From contig BQMF02000434.1 of NCBI GenBank assembly GCA_027922465.2, positions 124,001 through 188,000 on the forward strand: a stretch of DNA of 64,000 bases. Direction: 5' to 3'. Source of the stretch: Turritopsis dohrnii. Its lineage: Eukaryota > Cnidaria > Hydrozoa > Anthoathecata > Oceaniidae. Made by a program: the position numbers and the translations under genes. Of the stretch, positions 25,020-35,809 are shown piece by piece (position 1 is the stretch's first letter; each line of letters begins with the position of its first letter). Below the pieces are notes generated by a model. The model was not told where the DNA came from and searched no databases. It worked only from the letters and a program-made list of their open reading frames with translations.

Positions 25020-25587
25020 TCTACTTATACTAATTCGCAATGTGTGTAACACATTTAATTTAGAGAGTGTTTTCTTTTTGTTTTTTTAATGGTCAAAATC
25101 TTCTTAATCGTGGTCATATAGCGGCAGTTCGCCCACGCAAGACACATTCACGATTAGTATAATAGCACGTGGCATCATTTGACGTCAGTTTTTTTATGAT
25201 CACGGGGGAATCATTGCATTGCATCCCCAATCGAACGCGACGTTTTTGGGGAAATATCTCGAGAACCAATAGGAATAACTGACGTTTTTTGGGTCGGCGA
25301 TACGGGTGAAAGGGTGACGCAACATTTGGGCCTAAATTCTATTTGGTGCTGCGATATGACGTCATTAAAATCTTTAATTCACGATATCTCTGCAACGGTT
25401 GACCGTAGCGAAACGATCCCATACATTTTTTTGCTCAGTTTTTCAAGCTCTACAACATGGGTACATTTTCCAGTCCCGATTCCGTAATTGAAATTTTCGT
25501 CACGTGGTACGCACACGGGAACGCGTCGTATTTCTGCAGATTCTTTTCGAAATTAAAGTCGTAAAAAACTTTTACGCGAGATACTAG
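25020..25587 (+). mobile_element. Array unit 18 (short)
   Basis: 568 bp, the same subfamily as unit 17; CTAG at 25584-25587. Confidence 0.75.
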
Positions 25588-27373
25588 TCTACTTATACTA
25601 ATCTGCGTGCGTGTGTAACACATTTAACTTAGTGAGTGTTGTGTTTTTGTTTTTTTAATGGTCAAAATCTTCTTAATCATGGTCATATAGCGGCAGTACG
25701 ACCATTGGAGAAAATATTCCACTGCAATCCAACGATCATTTGTTTTGACACGTGATCACCGTTTCGCCGTTTTTATTGGTTGTCGAAATCGGACAAACTA
25801 TACCGACGATGTTCGTTGAGATGAAATCCATTTTCATTAATCGTTTGACGAACGAACAGGTCTTTACGAAGGTATTATTATAAAACGTTTATTGCTTAAC
25901 TTTTTGCTTTTCTTTATTTGTTTTTCTTTTCTAGATTAATAAAAGAACGTAAGTAAATGTATAATGTTTATTATGTATGTATTATATAAAATCATACTGA
26001 AATGGTTTTTATGTGGAAAACGAATAACAAATAACGAGTATACATCCAGCACATGTTTCAACGTTTTATTTACTTTGTTTTAGATTAATAAAATAACAGG
26101 TAACCAATGTGTATGTATTTAAATGTTTGTTTACGTTTTACTTTACAGAAGAAAGTGCAGTGAAGAAATGCAGAAAAAAATGATGTTTCTTTACACAGTA
26201 ACGAAAGGTTTTCATTTTAATTTAGTTTTGAAAGATTAATTAATTGAGTTTTGAATTATGAATAATGAGTTATTCTATCATTTAGTATGTATCTTCGCTG
26301 GATGAACACTGGATGCTGGATGAAAAGGAACGCGGAACGAACGAAATTTGTTTTGGTAACGCGCACTGTAATTTATTTATTTACAAATCAATTAAAAATG
26401 GTTCTCATGGCTGTGGAAATGGGGGAACGTCTGATGCTGTCTCATTTCACCTAAACATGCCTGCCTTTTATTAGATTTTCTATACAATTTAAGATGCTTG
26501 ATACTTTGTCTATCTGGCTGTGTTCCAGCCAACTTTTGTTTTTGTTTGCTTCAATATGGTTGCAATGAATGTGATTATTTTAGCTGTTCTTCTTCCTTTT
26601 ATTACATCAGAAAAGAAAAAGTGTATATAACCATTAAAGAAATGAAGCATAAACCATATGCTATGAATAAATTATGAATTATGTCCTACAAAAAAGAAGC
26701 ATTATTGGATGGATTTTTTTCAGTCTACATTTTATCAAATTTATGCATTATTTTGTGTTATGGTATATGATTGTTTACGAACTATGCCTGGGTGTATAAA
26801 GTTTGGCACTAATAATCTTCTGGGTAAATTGTGTTTTTAGTTATTGTATTTAGAATAAATGCGTACTTGAATTTCCTTTTTGTTTTTTGTTTCTTTTTGG
26901 TTTTTTTTATTTTCGGTATTACAATTGAAATATTATTCTTTTAGGCAATAATAAAAAAGCATAAAGAAATGAAACTCATGGTATTAATCATGATGTTGAT
27001 GGTTTTGGGAAGAACAGACTATATATCATTCAAAATTCATTAATGATTGCAGTCCAGTAGTAACTTTGGAACAAAAGCAAAAGTTGGAAGGTATCAATTT
27101 GTTTTGAATTAAGATTTTTGTAATGTTATTACTTGTTTGGTTTTATATGTCTGGGTAAACAGTTCTGTGTTATATATTGCCATTTTTTACATTAAAGTTA
27201 CTTCTCTTCTGCGTATAAATGTATATTCTGAGACGTATTGCTGTTTGTTTTTGTTTTAAATCTTCTGAATGTTAGAAATGAATTAAAAAATTAAAAAATC
27301 TTTTACACAAGTTAAATTCTGCGACACAATGCAAGCTGAACATGGGTGGCGAGCGACGCCGCCTTGGCGGCTA
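25588..27373 (+). mobile_element. Array unit 19 (long, different 3' end)
   Basis: 1786 bp. It ends in hairpin GCCGCC-TTG-GCGGC then TA, like the minus-strand copies at 4402 and 40219, rather than the GTAAAAAG hairpin of its neighbours. About 300 bp near 25690-25990 is not seen in the other units. Confidence 0.7.
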
Positions 27374-28841
27374 TCTTATTATAATAATCCGCGCTGTGTG
27401 TCACACTTTTATTTTAGAGAGTGATATATTTGGTTTTTTTCTCACGGTCAAATCCTTCTTATTTTTTCCCTTTTCGTCGTAAAGCCACGTAGAAGCGAGA
27501 GCGTTTTTTTTGATTTTCCGCGATTAGTATATGCTCCTCTGTTTTGTTATTTTTGGTTTGCGCAGCGGAAATCAGCCGAAAAACGTCTTTGGAGGAGTGT
27601 GAGCAATGCAATCTTCTTCGTTCGAAATTTGTCAACGATCATTTCGTGAGCAAGAAACTTCGCGAAAAAGACGTGTTTCTTTTTTTTAATTTAAATTTGA
27701 TTGTTTTAGGCAGCAAATCGACGAAAAAACTGACGAAGAAACACAGGTTTGTATGCACGAAGGTATTATTATTATTACAAAACGTTTTATTATCGTGTTT
27801 ATTGCTAAACTTTTGCTCTTATTAATAAAAGAACACAGGTAACACGTGTAAGTGAGTTAGTTGTTTGTTTACAATGAAAAATCATATTTAGATATACAGA
27901 AGAAGTGCAGTGAAGTTTTTAAAAATTAGCTGCAGAAAGATCGAACGAACAAAAGGTATTATTATAAAAGTTTTATTTTTGATTAATAAAAGAACAAGTT
28001 AGGTATATGTATTTGTATTTAAATGTATTTAAATGTTTGTTTACGTTTTAGTTATCAAATATCGCTATACAGAAGAAAGTGTAGTGAAGAAATGCAGAAC
28101 AAAATGATGTTTATTTACACAGTAAGAAATGGTTTTAATTTAGTTTTGAAAGATTAAATACTATAGCTTTGAATAGATATCTTATTATATGAGTTCTTTC
28201 GTTTAGTTTATATGCTACTGGATGAAAAACGAAGACGAGAGTAATTTGTTTTGGTAACGCGCGCTATTATTATTTTTATAGTTAGCAAAGAAGATTTGAT
28301 TTGATTTATTTATTTACAGATCAATTAAAAATGGTCCCACAGCTATGACTGTTTTCCTTTCTCATGGCTGTGGAAGTAGGAAACGTGTTATGCTGTCAAA
28401 TTGTATCTGTTGACGATGTTTGATGCTTTGTCTGCATGCCTTTCTGCCAGCCATTTATGCCTTTTGTTTTGGTTTGTTTAAATATGGTTGCAGTAGTAGT
28501 AAGTATTGTAGCTGTTCTTTAATGAAATCTTTTTCTTTTAGGTCAGAAAAGAAAAAGTGTAGCTATTTATAAATGAAATTATAAATGAAGTAATGATGAC
28601 GGCTGTGCGTACGGACGTATTTTTGTTGCTTAAACTTGTTGTTTTACTTTATGGAATATTTTATGTTAAGAAAAGTACTTTTTATCAAGCTGATTCACTT
28701 GCTCTTACTTCTGCTGACATACATCTGAACTCAACTCAACCACAACATAGAGATTCGTTTTATTTTGCCTCACTGTGGATTTATTACCAAGATGGTTATA
28801 CTGTACCAAAGAGAAATTTTTCATTGATTTTTATGATACAG

Positions 28842-28877
28842 CTTATTTGTGGAGATATAGAAATGAATCCTGGCCCA
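28842..28877 (+). other. 2A-like ribosome-skipping motif
   Basis: Codons 84-95 of the LINE ORF encode L-I-C-G-D-I-E-M-N-P-G-P, an exact fit to the D-(V/I)-E-x-N-P-G-P consensus. Skipping would fall between Gly94 and Pro95 and release a hydrophobic-leader peptide from the endonuclease. 2A-like motifs at LINE N-termini are known from other invertebrates. Confidence 0.85.
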
Positions 28878-29475
28878 ATTGGAAAAGGAAGCATTTTTCA
28901 ACGATTGTCAAATTTTACTAGGCAAAAAGGATTTTTCATTTTTCATCAAAACGTAAACGGGCTTATTAAAAACTTAAACAAACTGGAAATTTTGTTCTCT
29001 GATACAAAGAAAGACATTCATTTTTTCGGAATTTCTGAGACACATCTAAATGATACGGTTCATGACAGTGAGGTTATGCTTGACGGGTATACGTTTGAAC
29101 TAAAAGATAGGAAAACTGGTCGAGGTGGCGGTGTTGGTTGCTACATTCGAAATGATGTTGAATATATGAGGAGAAAAGATTTAGAACCAGATGGAATCGA
29201 GTCAATTTGCATTGAAATTCCTGTAAAATGATCAGCACCATTCTTAATATTTGTCATGTATCGACCCCCGGATTCTTCCGTTCACAAGTCTGACAACTTT
29301 TTAACAAAATTTGACATAATGTTGAAAGACTCAACTGCAAACGGCTTTGAGATAATTGTCTCTGGGGATTTAAACTGTGATTACAACAAAAAGAATGATC
29401 ATGTAGATATTAAATCATTGATAAAATTGAATGGACTGAAACAAGTTATAAAATCGGCAACTCGCACAACAAGTA

Positions 29476-30092
29476 CAGTGTGTATCAAAATGTCTTATCC
29501 ACCAACTTTCAAGGCGTATATGTCATTACATGTCTGATAAAATATTGTGAATTTTATATCACAAGAAAGAGCTTTTCATGCTCTATCCATAAATATAAAA
29601 TGTTTGCCAAAAATATTTGTTTTTCGAAAAGATATGAAAGAAAAACTCAACGATTTGGTTCATTAAATTCTTAAAAGTCAATTAACTCAATTTACAATAA
29701 ATGACATTTGTAAACACAATAAAAAAAATTAAAAATCATCACACAGTAAAAAATTTTCATTTGAAATTTTTTAGATCAGCTGTTATGGGAAATTAATACG
29801 CAAAGGTATACTTAAAATTTTCTAAAGGTTTCATCAGCACAACAAAAGAAAATTACACCATTAAAAATTCATTAGCATGTCAGTTAATTGACTTTTAAGG
29901 ATTTAATGAACCAAATCGTTGAGTTTTTCTTCAATTTCTTTTCGAAGAACAAATATTTTGGCAAACATTTTATATTAATAGATAGAGCATGAAAAGCTCT
30001 TTCTTGTGATATAAAATTCATAATATTTTATCAGGCATGCAATGAGATATACGCCTTTAAAGTTGGTGGATAAGACATTTTGATACACACTG
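29476..30092. mobile_element. Foldback Tc1/mariner-type MITE inside the LINE
   Basis: 617 bp flanked by TA at 29474-29475 and 30093-30094. The ends are CAGTGTGTATCAAAATG and its complement, and inverted arms of about 215 bp (29476-29690 and 29880-30092) leave a ~190 bp centre. CAGT ends and a TA duplication are Tc1/mariner features. It has no transposase. Without it the endonuclease frame runs on into the T-L-I-D motif, which confirms both boundaries. Confidence 0.9.
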
Positions 30093-33000
30093 TACATCAA
30101 AAACTTTAATTGATATAATTGCTACAAATAAAGAGAAAAATATCAAGGATCATATTGTTAACGCTTCATCTATTTCTGGTCACGATACCGTAGGAATTGT
30201 TCGAAAGCAAAATCATGTTAAATTCAAACCAAAAACAATAAAGACACGTGACTTTTAAAATTATAATCCTGATACGTTTCGTGAGGAATTAGCTACTAGT
30301 AATTGGCAGCCAATTTATGAGTCCGCAAATATTCAATCGGCTTGGGATAAATTTAAAAAGATTTTTACCAATGCAGTTAACAACAACGCACCTATGATTG
30401 AAAAAACTGTTCGTGGGAGAGACTGTGCCTGGTTAACGAACCCTATTCGTAAAATCATGAGAGACCGAAATCACGCTCTCGCAAAAGCTAGAAAATCAAA
30501 TAAAGACTCTGACTGGTTGTCTTACAGACAACTAAGGAACAAAACAAACATAGCAATACGCAAAAGCAAATCTAACCACTGGAAAGAACAAGTAAAACAA
30601 AATATTGATCGTCCAAAAAAATTTTGGAATAATATTAAGAAACTGTTTCCAGTTAAAGAGGTTAACTCTCACACTAACATTGTTTTTAAGGAGGGTGCCT
30701 CAAAAACTACCGAAAGGAAAACAATAGCTAACAATTTTTGCAATTTTTTTACCAATATTGGTAAAAAGCTACAACAGAGTATCACACGTCTTTCAAACAC
30801 CTTTCATTGAAGATACCATCACCAATCTGGCGTTAGATCACAGTTTTCCTTCAAGCCAGTAACTCAATCAAACGTGCTAAAAACACTTAAGAAACTCAAA
30901 CGGTCAACCGCGGCAGGCTATGACAATATTCCGACTTCTCTCGTCAAAGACAGTGCTGAAGTGATAACACCACATTTGACTTATCTCATAAATCTATTTA
31001 TCAAAAATGCATCTTTCCCAGAACAAGAAAAAATTGCAAAAGTTACACCTTTGCATAAAGGAGATAGTAAATCCTCGTATGACAATTATAGACCTATATC
31101 AGTTCTTCCAGTTTTCTCAAAAGTCTTTGAGAAGATTGTACACGAGCAACTGTATGAATATCTGGAAGATAACAAGTTATTAACAAATGTGCAGTTTGGT
31201 TTCCGCCGTAACTCATCTACCAACCACGCAGTTACATACTTTACAGACCATATCCGATCTGCTATGGACACAGGCCAATATACTGGCGCAGTTTATGTGG
31301 ACTTAAGAAAAGCATTTGACACTGTAGACCACGGTAAACTTTTAGCAAAAATGAAAATGTTTGGGATAACTGGTAAAGAGTCTGACTGGATTGCTAGCTA
31401 TTTATTTAATAGGAAACAGTTTGTCATTTACGATGGTGTTTCTTCTGAACTCAACACTATTTTATGTGGGGTCCCACAAGGCTCCATTTTGGGGCCACTT
31501 CTCTTCATTATGTTAATGAATGATATAACCTCTGCTGTCCAAAAGTGCAAAGTCATCCTCTACGCTGACGATACTGTTATCTTCACCAGTGCAAAATCTG
31601 TTACAAATATTGAGACACATTTAAATGAAGACTTAGGTAGATTAAGCTCGTGGCTAGATAGTAACAACCTGATAATCAACCTGAAATAGGGCAAAACTGA
31701 ACTTGTATTGTACGGAACTTCCAAAAAACTTGCAAATGTTCCTGAAGTTAAATGCTATATCAGAAACACTCAAATAAATCAAAGTAATACCTACAAATAC
31801 CTTGGAATTGATCTTGATGCTAAGTTGAATCTTGTAGATCACCATAATTCAACTTATAAGCGATTGTCTGGAAGAACGAAACTGCTAAAACGTATCCGTC
31901 ACAATATCTCATCGGATACGGCTGCATTAATTTACACGATGATGATCCGTCCAATTATGTTCTACTGCAACAACTTGTTCCTGAATATTCCTAAACATCA
32001 TGCAAGGAAATATCAGTACATACAAGACCGTGCCAAGTTGATTGTTGATAATAGCAAATCACCAACACGTGGATGACGATCAAAACACTACGTTTTCAGA
32101 GCTGCTCAATTGAAGTTTTCAAAAATCTCCATAACCTTGGTCCAGAGTTGAAAACAGAGTTCACCAAAGTTTCTCACCAATATAACACGAGAGGAAACGA
32201 AAAGAAGTTAAAGTTGCCTGCGGTGAAAGCTGAGTCAGGGCGTAAAATGTTCAAATTCAATGGAGCAAAGATTTATAATATGCTTCCACATTACATTTGT
32301 GACGAAATATCTTTAATAAGATTTAAAAATAACGTTAGAAATTTTCATTTTGAATAGTGTGTCCGTAAGGGTCTTTGCTCTTTTTAATCATTATGCCCTA
32401 TTATTCTACTTTACTCGGTTTACAGTTTTTCACATTTTATACTCAGTTGTTCCTTAACTTTGCTGTAGCATTCTTATTTTATCAAGTTTACTACTTTCAT
32501 GTGCGGTTATTCGTCTTCTTTACTTCTCCCTCGGTTTTAAGCCCTTTAATTTTGCATCATTAACAATATTTTATTAAATTCCTATATATTTTAATTATAT
32601 TTTATATATTTTCAATTATATTTTACCAATTCGCATTATCATTATTACATAGTTTTTTATTCACAGGTCCCCTTGTGATAGCAATGTATATTTTTTACGT
32701 TGGTTAGGGTTAACCTGTATAAATATAGTTTTAATAATAATAATAATATGTATAAATGAAACACATGGTATGTTGAGAAGGTTATTTAAGAAAGAAGCAT
32801 TGCTGGGGTATATTTTTCTTCAGTTTATATTTGTTTACGGCATTCATTATTTTGTGTTATGTTAATTGCTACATACATACTTGCTAGGTATATAAGTTTA
32901 GCGTTATGTTTTTATTTGTTGCTTTTAATATCTTCTGGGTATTCAATTATGGTTTTGGTCAAAGTAGGGCATTTTGTTGTTTCAATTATTTTTATTAATT

Positions 33001-33411
33001 TGATGTTTGGTTGTGTATGCCAGGTAAAAGTCTTTATTCTGTTCAGCTCCAGTGTTGAGTGAACCCGTATTGACTCACAGTATCGGTTGACTTTATAGAC
33101 CAAATTTTGTTTTTAATTGTTATCTTTAGGATAAATGCGTACTTGAGTTTTCTTTCTTTTTGTTTTATTTTTTATTTCAATATTGTTACAGCATGATTAG
33201 GTTTTCGGTATTACAATTCAAGTATTAATTTTTAGGTAATAATAAAAAAAGCATAAAGAAATGAAACTCATGGTTTTAATCATGACGTTGATGGTTTTGG
33301 GAAGAACAGACTATATATCATTTCAAAAATTCATTAATGGTTGCAGTCGAGTAGTAACTTTGGAACAAAAGAAATAGTTGGAAGGTATCAATTTGTTTTG
33401 AATTAACATTT

Positions 33412-33756
33412 CGTCGTCTCAGTTCAAGACAGCCTTAAGTCCATTTTTTCAAAAATTTCTGCATGTCTTTTTTCGAAAAATGGCCTTAAGTCCACCAAAT
33501 TCTTATGGGAAAGTGGTGTTTTTTGCGATTCAAAAAAAAAATAAGGATTTCAGATTTTTGCAAAATCTTAATCCAAAAACAGCCTTAAGTCCATCATTTT
33601 AGCTACAGAAACATACCCATTATTATACTCCTATAATATCAAAAATATGGACTTAAGGCATTATTTTTTCAAAAGTTAGAAACAAATGAAATCTTTAAAG
33701 TCGATTATCTCAAAATGGAAAAAATGGACTTATAGCTGTCTTGAATTGAGACGACG
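33412..33756. mobile_element. 345 bp MITE with an internal repeated 11-mer
   Basis: Flanked by ATTT at 33408-33411 and 33757-33760; units 1 and 2 show the empty site with one ATTT. Terminal inverted repeats begin CGTCGTCTCARTTCAAGACAGC. CCTTAAGTCCA or its complement occurs several times inside. The superfamily is not recognised; a 4-bp duplication excludes Tc1 and hAT. Confidence 0.85.
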
Positions 33757-34130
33757 ATTTTGTAATGTTTGGTTTCGTATGTCTGGGTAAACAGTTCTGT
33801 GTTATATATTGCCATTTTTTTTACATTAAAGTTACTTCTCTTCTGCGTATAAATATATTATTCTGAGCCATGTTGCTATTTGTTTCTGTTTTTAATCTTC
33901 TGAATGTAAGAAATGAATTAAAAAATTAATGCCTGTAGAAACTTTTACACAAGTTAAATTTCGCAACACAACGCATACTGAACATGGGTGGCGAGCGCCG
34001 CCACCTGGGATGTTTTTGAGTTGCGATTCTATGATTTATTTTTTCGTCACGGGTACGTACACGGGAATGGTGGATTTGACCTAGTGCTTTGAAGTTAAGT
34101 TCGGTAAAAAGTTTTTACCCGGGATACTAG

Positions 34131-34694
34131 TCTACTTATACTAATCCGCGTAGTGTGTAACACATTTAACTTAGAGAGTGTTTTGTTTTTGTTTTTTTAA
34201 TGGTCGAAAACTTCTTAATCGTGGTAATTTAGCGGCAGTTCGACCACGCAAGACACATTCACGATTAGTAAAATAGCACGTGGCATTTGACGTCAGATGT
34301 TTTATGATCACGGGGAATCATTGCATTGCATCCCCAATCGAACGCGACGTTTTTGGGGAAATATCTCGAGAACCAATGGGGATAACTGACGTTCTTTAGG
34401 GTTCGCGATACGGGTGATGGAGTAACGCAAAACTTGGGCCTAAATTTAATTTGGTACTGCGGCTATGACATCATCAAAACCTTTGACCGACGATATCTCC
34501 GCAACGGTTGGTCGTAGCAAAACGATCCCATACATTGTTTTACTCAGTTTTTCAAGCTCTACAACATCAGTACACTTTCCAGTCCCGATTCCGTAATTGA
34601 AATTTTCGTCATAGGGTTCTCACACGGGAACGGGGGATTCTTGCACATCCGTTTCGAAATTATAGCCGTAAAAAACTTTTACGCGAGATACTAG
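34131..34694 (+). mobile_element. Array unit 21 (short)
   Basis: 564 bp. The CRE palindrome is mutated to TGACATCA. CGTAAAA-type hairpin and CTAG at 34691-34694. Confidence 0.75.
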
Positions 34695-35262
34695 TCTACT
34701 TATACTAATCCGCGTGTGCGTGCAACACATTTAACTTAGGGAGTGTTTTGTTTTTTGTTTTTTTAATGGTCAAAATCTTCTTAATCGTGGTCATATAGCG
34801 GCAGTTCGACCACGCAAGACACATTCACGATTAGTATAATAGCACGTGGCATTTGACGTCAGATGTTTTATGATCACGGGGAATCATTGCATTGCATCCC
34901 CAATGGAACGCGACGTTTTTGGGGAAATATCTCGAAAACCAATAGGGATAACTGACGTTTTTTAGGTTTAGTGACAGGGCTGATAGGGTGACGCATCATT
35001 TGGGCCTAAATTTAATTTGGTACTGCGGATATGACGTCATTAAAATTTTAAATCCACGATATCTCTGCAACGGTTGATCGTAACGAAACGATCCCATACA
35101 TTTTTTTGCTCCGTTTTTCAAGCTTTACAATATGGGTACATTTTCCAATCCCGATTCCGCAATTGAAATTTTCGTCACGGGCTACGCACACGGGAACGCG
35201 TCGTATTTCTGCAGATTCTTTTCGAAATTAAAGTCGTAAAAAACTTTTACGGGAGATACTAG
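34695..35262 (+). mobile_element. Array unit 22 (short)
   Basis: 568 bp, same subfamily as units 9 and 18 with CTAG at 35259-35262. Confidence 0.75.
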
Positions 35263-35809
35263 TCTTATATATAATAGCGAGTGTGTGTCACACTTTTATT
35301 TTGGAGAGTGATAAATTTTGTTGAATATTACGGTCAAAATCTTCTTAATCGTGGTCAAATTTTTCGTTAGGCCATGCGTTTTTTTACGATTATTATATAG
35401 TAGCAAGTGCCGTGACGTCAGTTTTTTAATCTATCACGGGGAATCATTGCACTGCATCCCCAATCGAATGCGACGTTTTTGGGGAAATAACTCGAGAACC
35501 AATAGGGAAAACTGACGTTTTTTAGGTTCCACGATACGGGTGATGGGGTGACACAACATTTGCACCTAAATTATTTTTGGTACTGCGGCTATGACGTCAT
35601 CAAAATCTTTGATCGAGGATATCTTTTTAACGGTTGGTCATAGCGAAACGATCCCTTACAATTTTTTGATCAGTTTTTCGAGCTCTACAACATGGGTACA
35701 CTTTTAAGTCGCGAATCCGTAATTAAAATTTTCGTCACGGGGGGGACGCGATACTTGACACATCGTTTTCGAAGTTAAAGTTGGTAAAAATTTTTACCCG
35801 GGTTGCTAG
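35263..35809 (+). mobile_element. Array unit 23 (short, last of the array)
   Basis: 547 bp and the most diverged short unit: many substitutions and a weaker hairpin (GGTAAAAATTTTTACC). It ends in CTAG followed by T of the older minus-strand copy. Its divergence fits its being the oldest unit of the array. Confidence 0.75.

Larger units (their letters stand above)
28593..32357 (+). pseudogene. LINE polyprotein (2A - APE endonuclease - reverse transcriptase), degenerate
   Basis: The N-terminus has a hydrophobic stretch (residues 9-24), then the 2A-like motif G-D-I-E-M-N-P-G-P at residues 87-95, then an APE-type endonuclease (H-Q-N-V-N, I-S-E-T-H, and after the foldback element T-L-I-D and S-G-H-D). 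The reverse transcriptase core (30874-31689) carries Y-R-P-I-S-V-L, D-L-R-K-A-F-D-T-V, G-V-P-Q-G-S-I-L-G-P and Y-A-D-D. Lesions: TGA at 29229, a Tc1-type insertion at 29476-30092, TAA at 30256, a stop or pair of frameshifts near 30800, TAG at 31687 and a frameshift near 32070. It cannot make an active protein. In related LINEs the 2A motif makes the ribosome release the upstream peptide. Confidence 0.85.
28590..32747 (+). mobile_element. CR1/L2-type LINE inserted in array unit 20
   Basis: Non-LTR retrotransposon of about 3.5 kb after removing the foldback element inside it. It starts near the ATG at 28593, has one endonuclease-reverse transcriptase ORF and ends in a TAATAATAAT microsatellite. 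Comparison with unit 1 gives the insertion point within TATAAATG-type sequence; the two tandem TATAAATG copies of the empty site make the target duplication ambiguous. With so little sequence before the ATG, it is either 5'-truncated or has a minimal 5' UTR. Confidence 0.8.
27374..34130 (+). mobile_element. Array unit 20 (long, carrying a LINE and a MITE)
   Basis: 6757 bp. Without the LINE at 28590-32747 and the MITE at 33412-33756 about 2.25 kb remains, matching unit 1 almost throughout. The two insertions came after this copy arose, since unit 1 lacks both. Confidence 0.75.
4561..35809 (+). mobile_element. Head-to-tail array of 23 Helitron-like units
   Basis: Each unit starts with TC (usually TCTA or TCTTAT, then ACTAATTCGC or similar) and ends in CTAG preceded about ten bases upstream by a perfect hairpin, either GGTAAAAAGTTTTTACC or CGTAAAA-AAC-TTTTACG. 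Asymmetric ends, a 3' hairpin and insertion between A and T are hallmarks of Helitrons. Neighbouring units usually meet as CTAG directly followed by TC. The outer ends are A|TC at 4560/4561 and CTAG|T at 35809/35810. No Rep/helicase gene is present, so all units are non-autonomous. Lesions: 3' tetranucleotides lost or altered at units 1, 3, 9, 13 and 19. Homologous pairs of long units (1/20, 3/10, 4/15) are dispersed along the array. Confidence 0.8.

Noticed and set aside
13997..25587. A classical centromeric-type satellite or CRISPR-like array
   Set aside because: Unit lengths and interiors vary, each unit has Helitron-type ends, and repeats are hundreds of bases long in a eukaryotic context.
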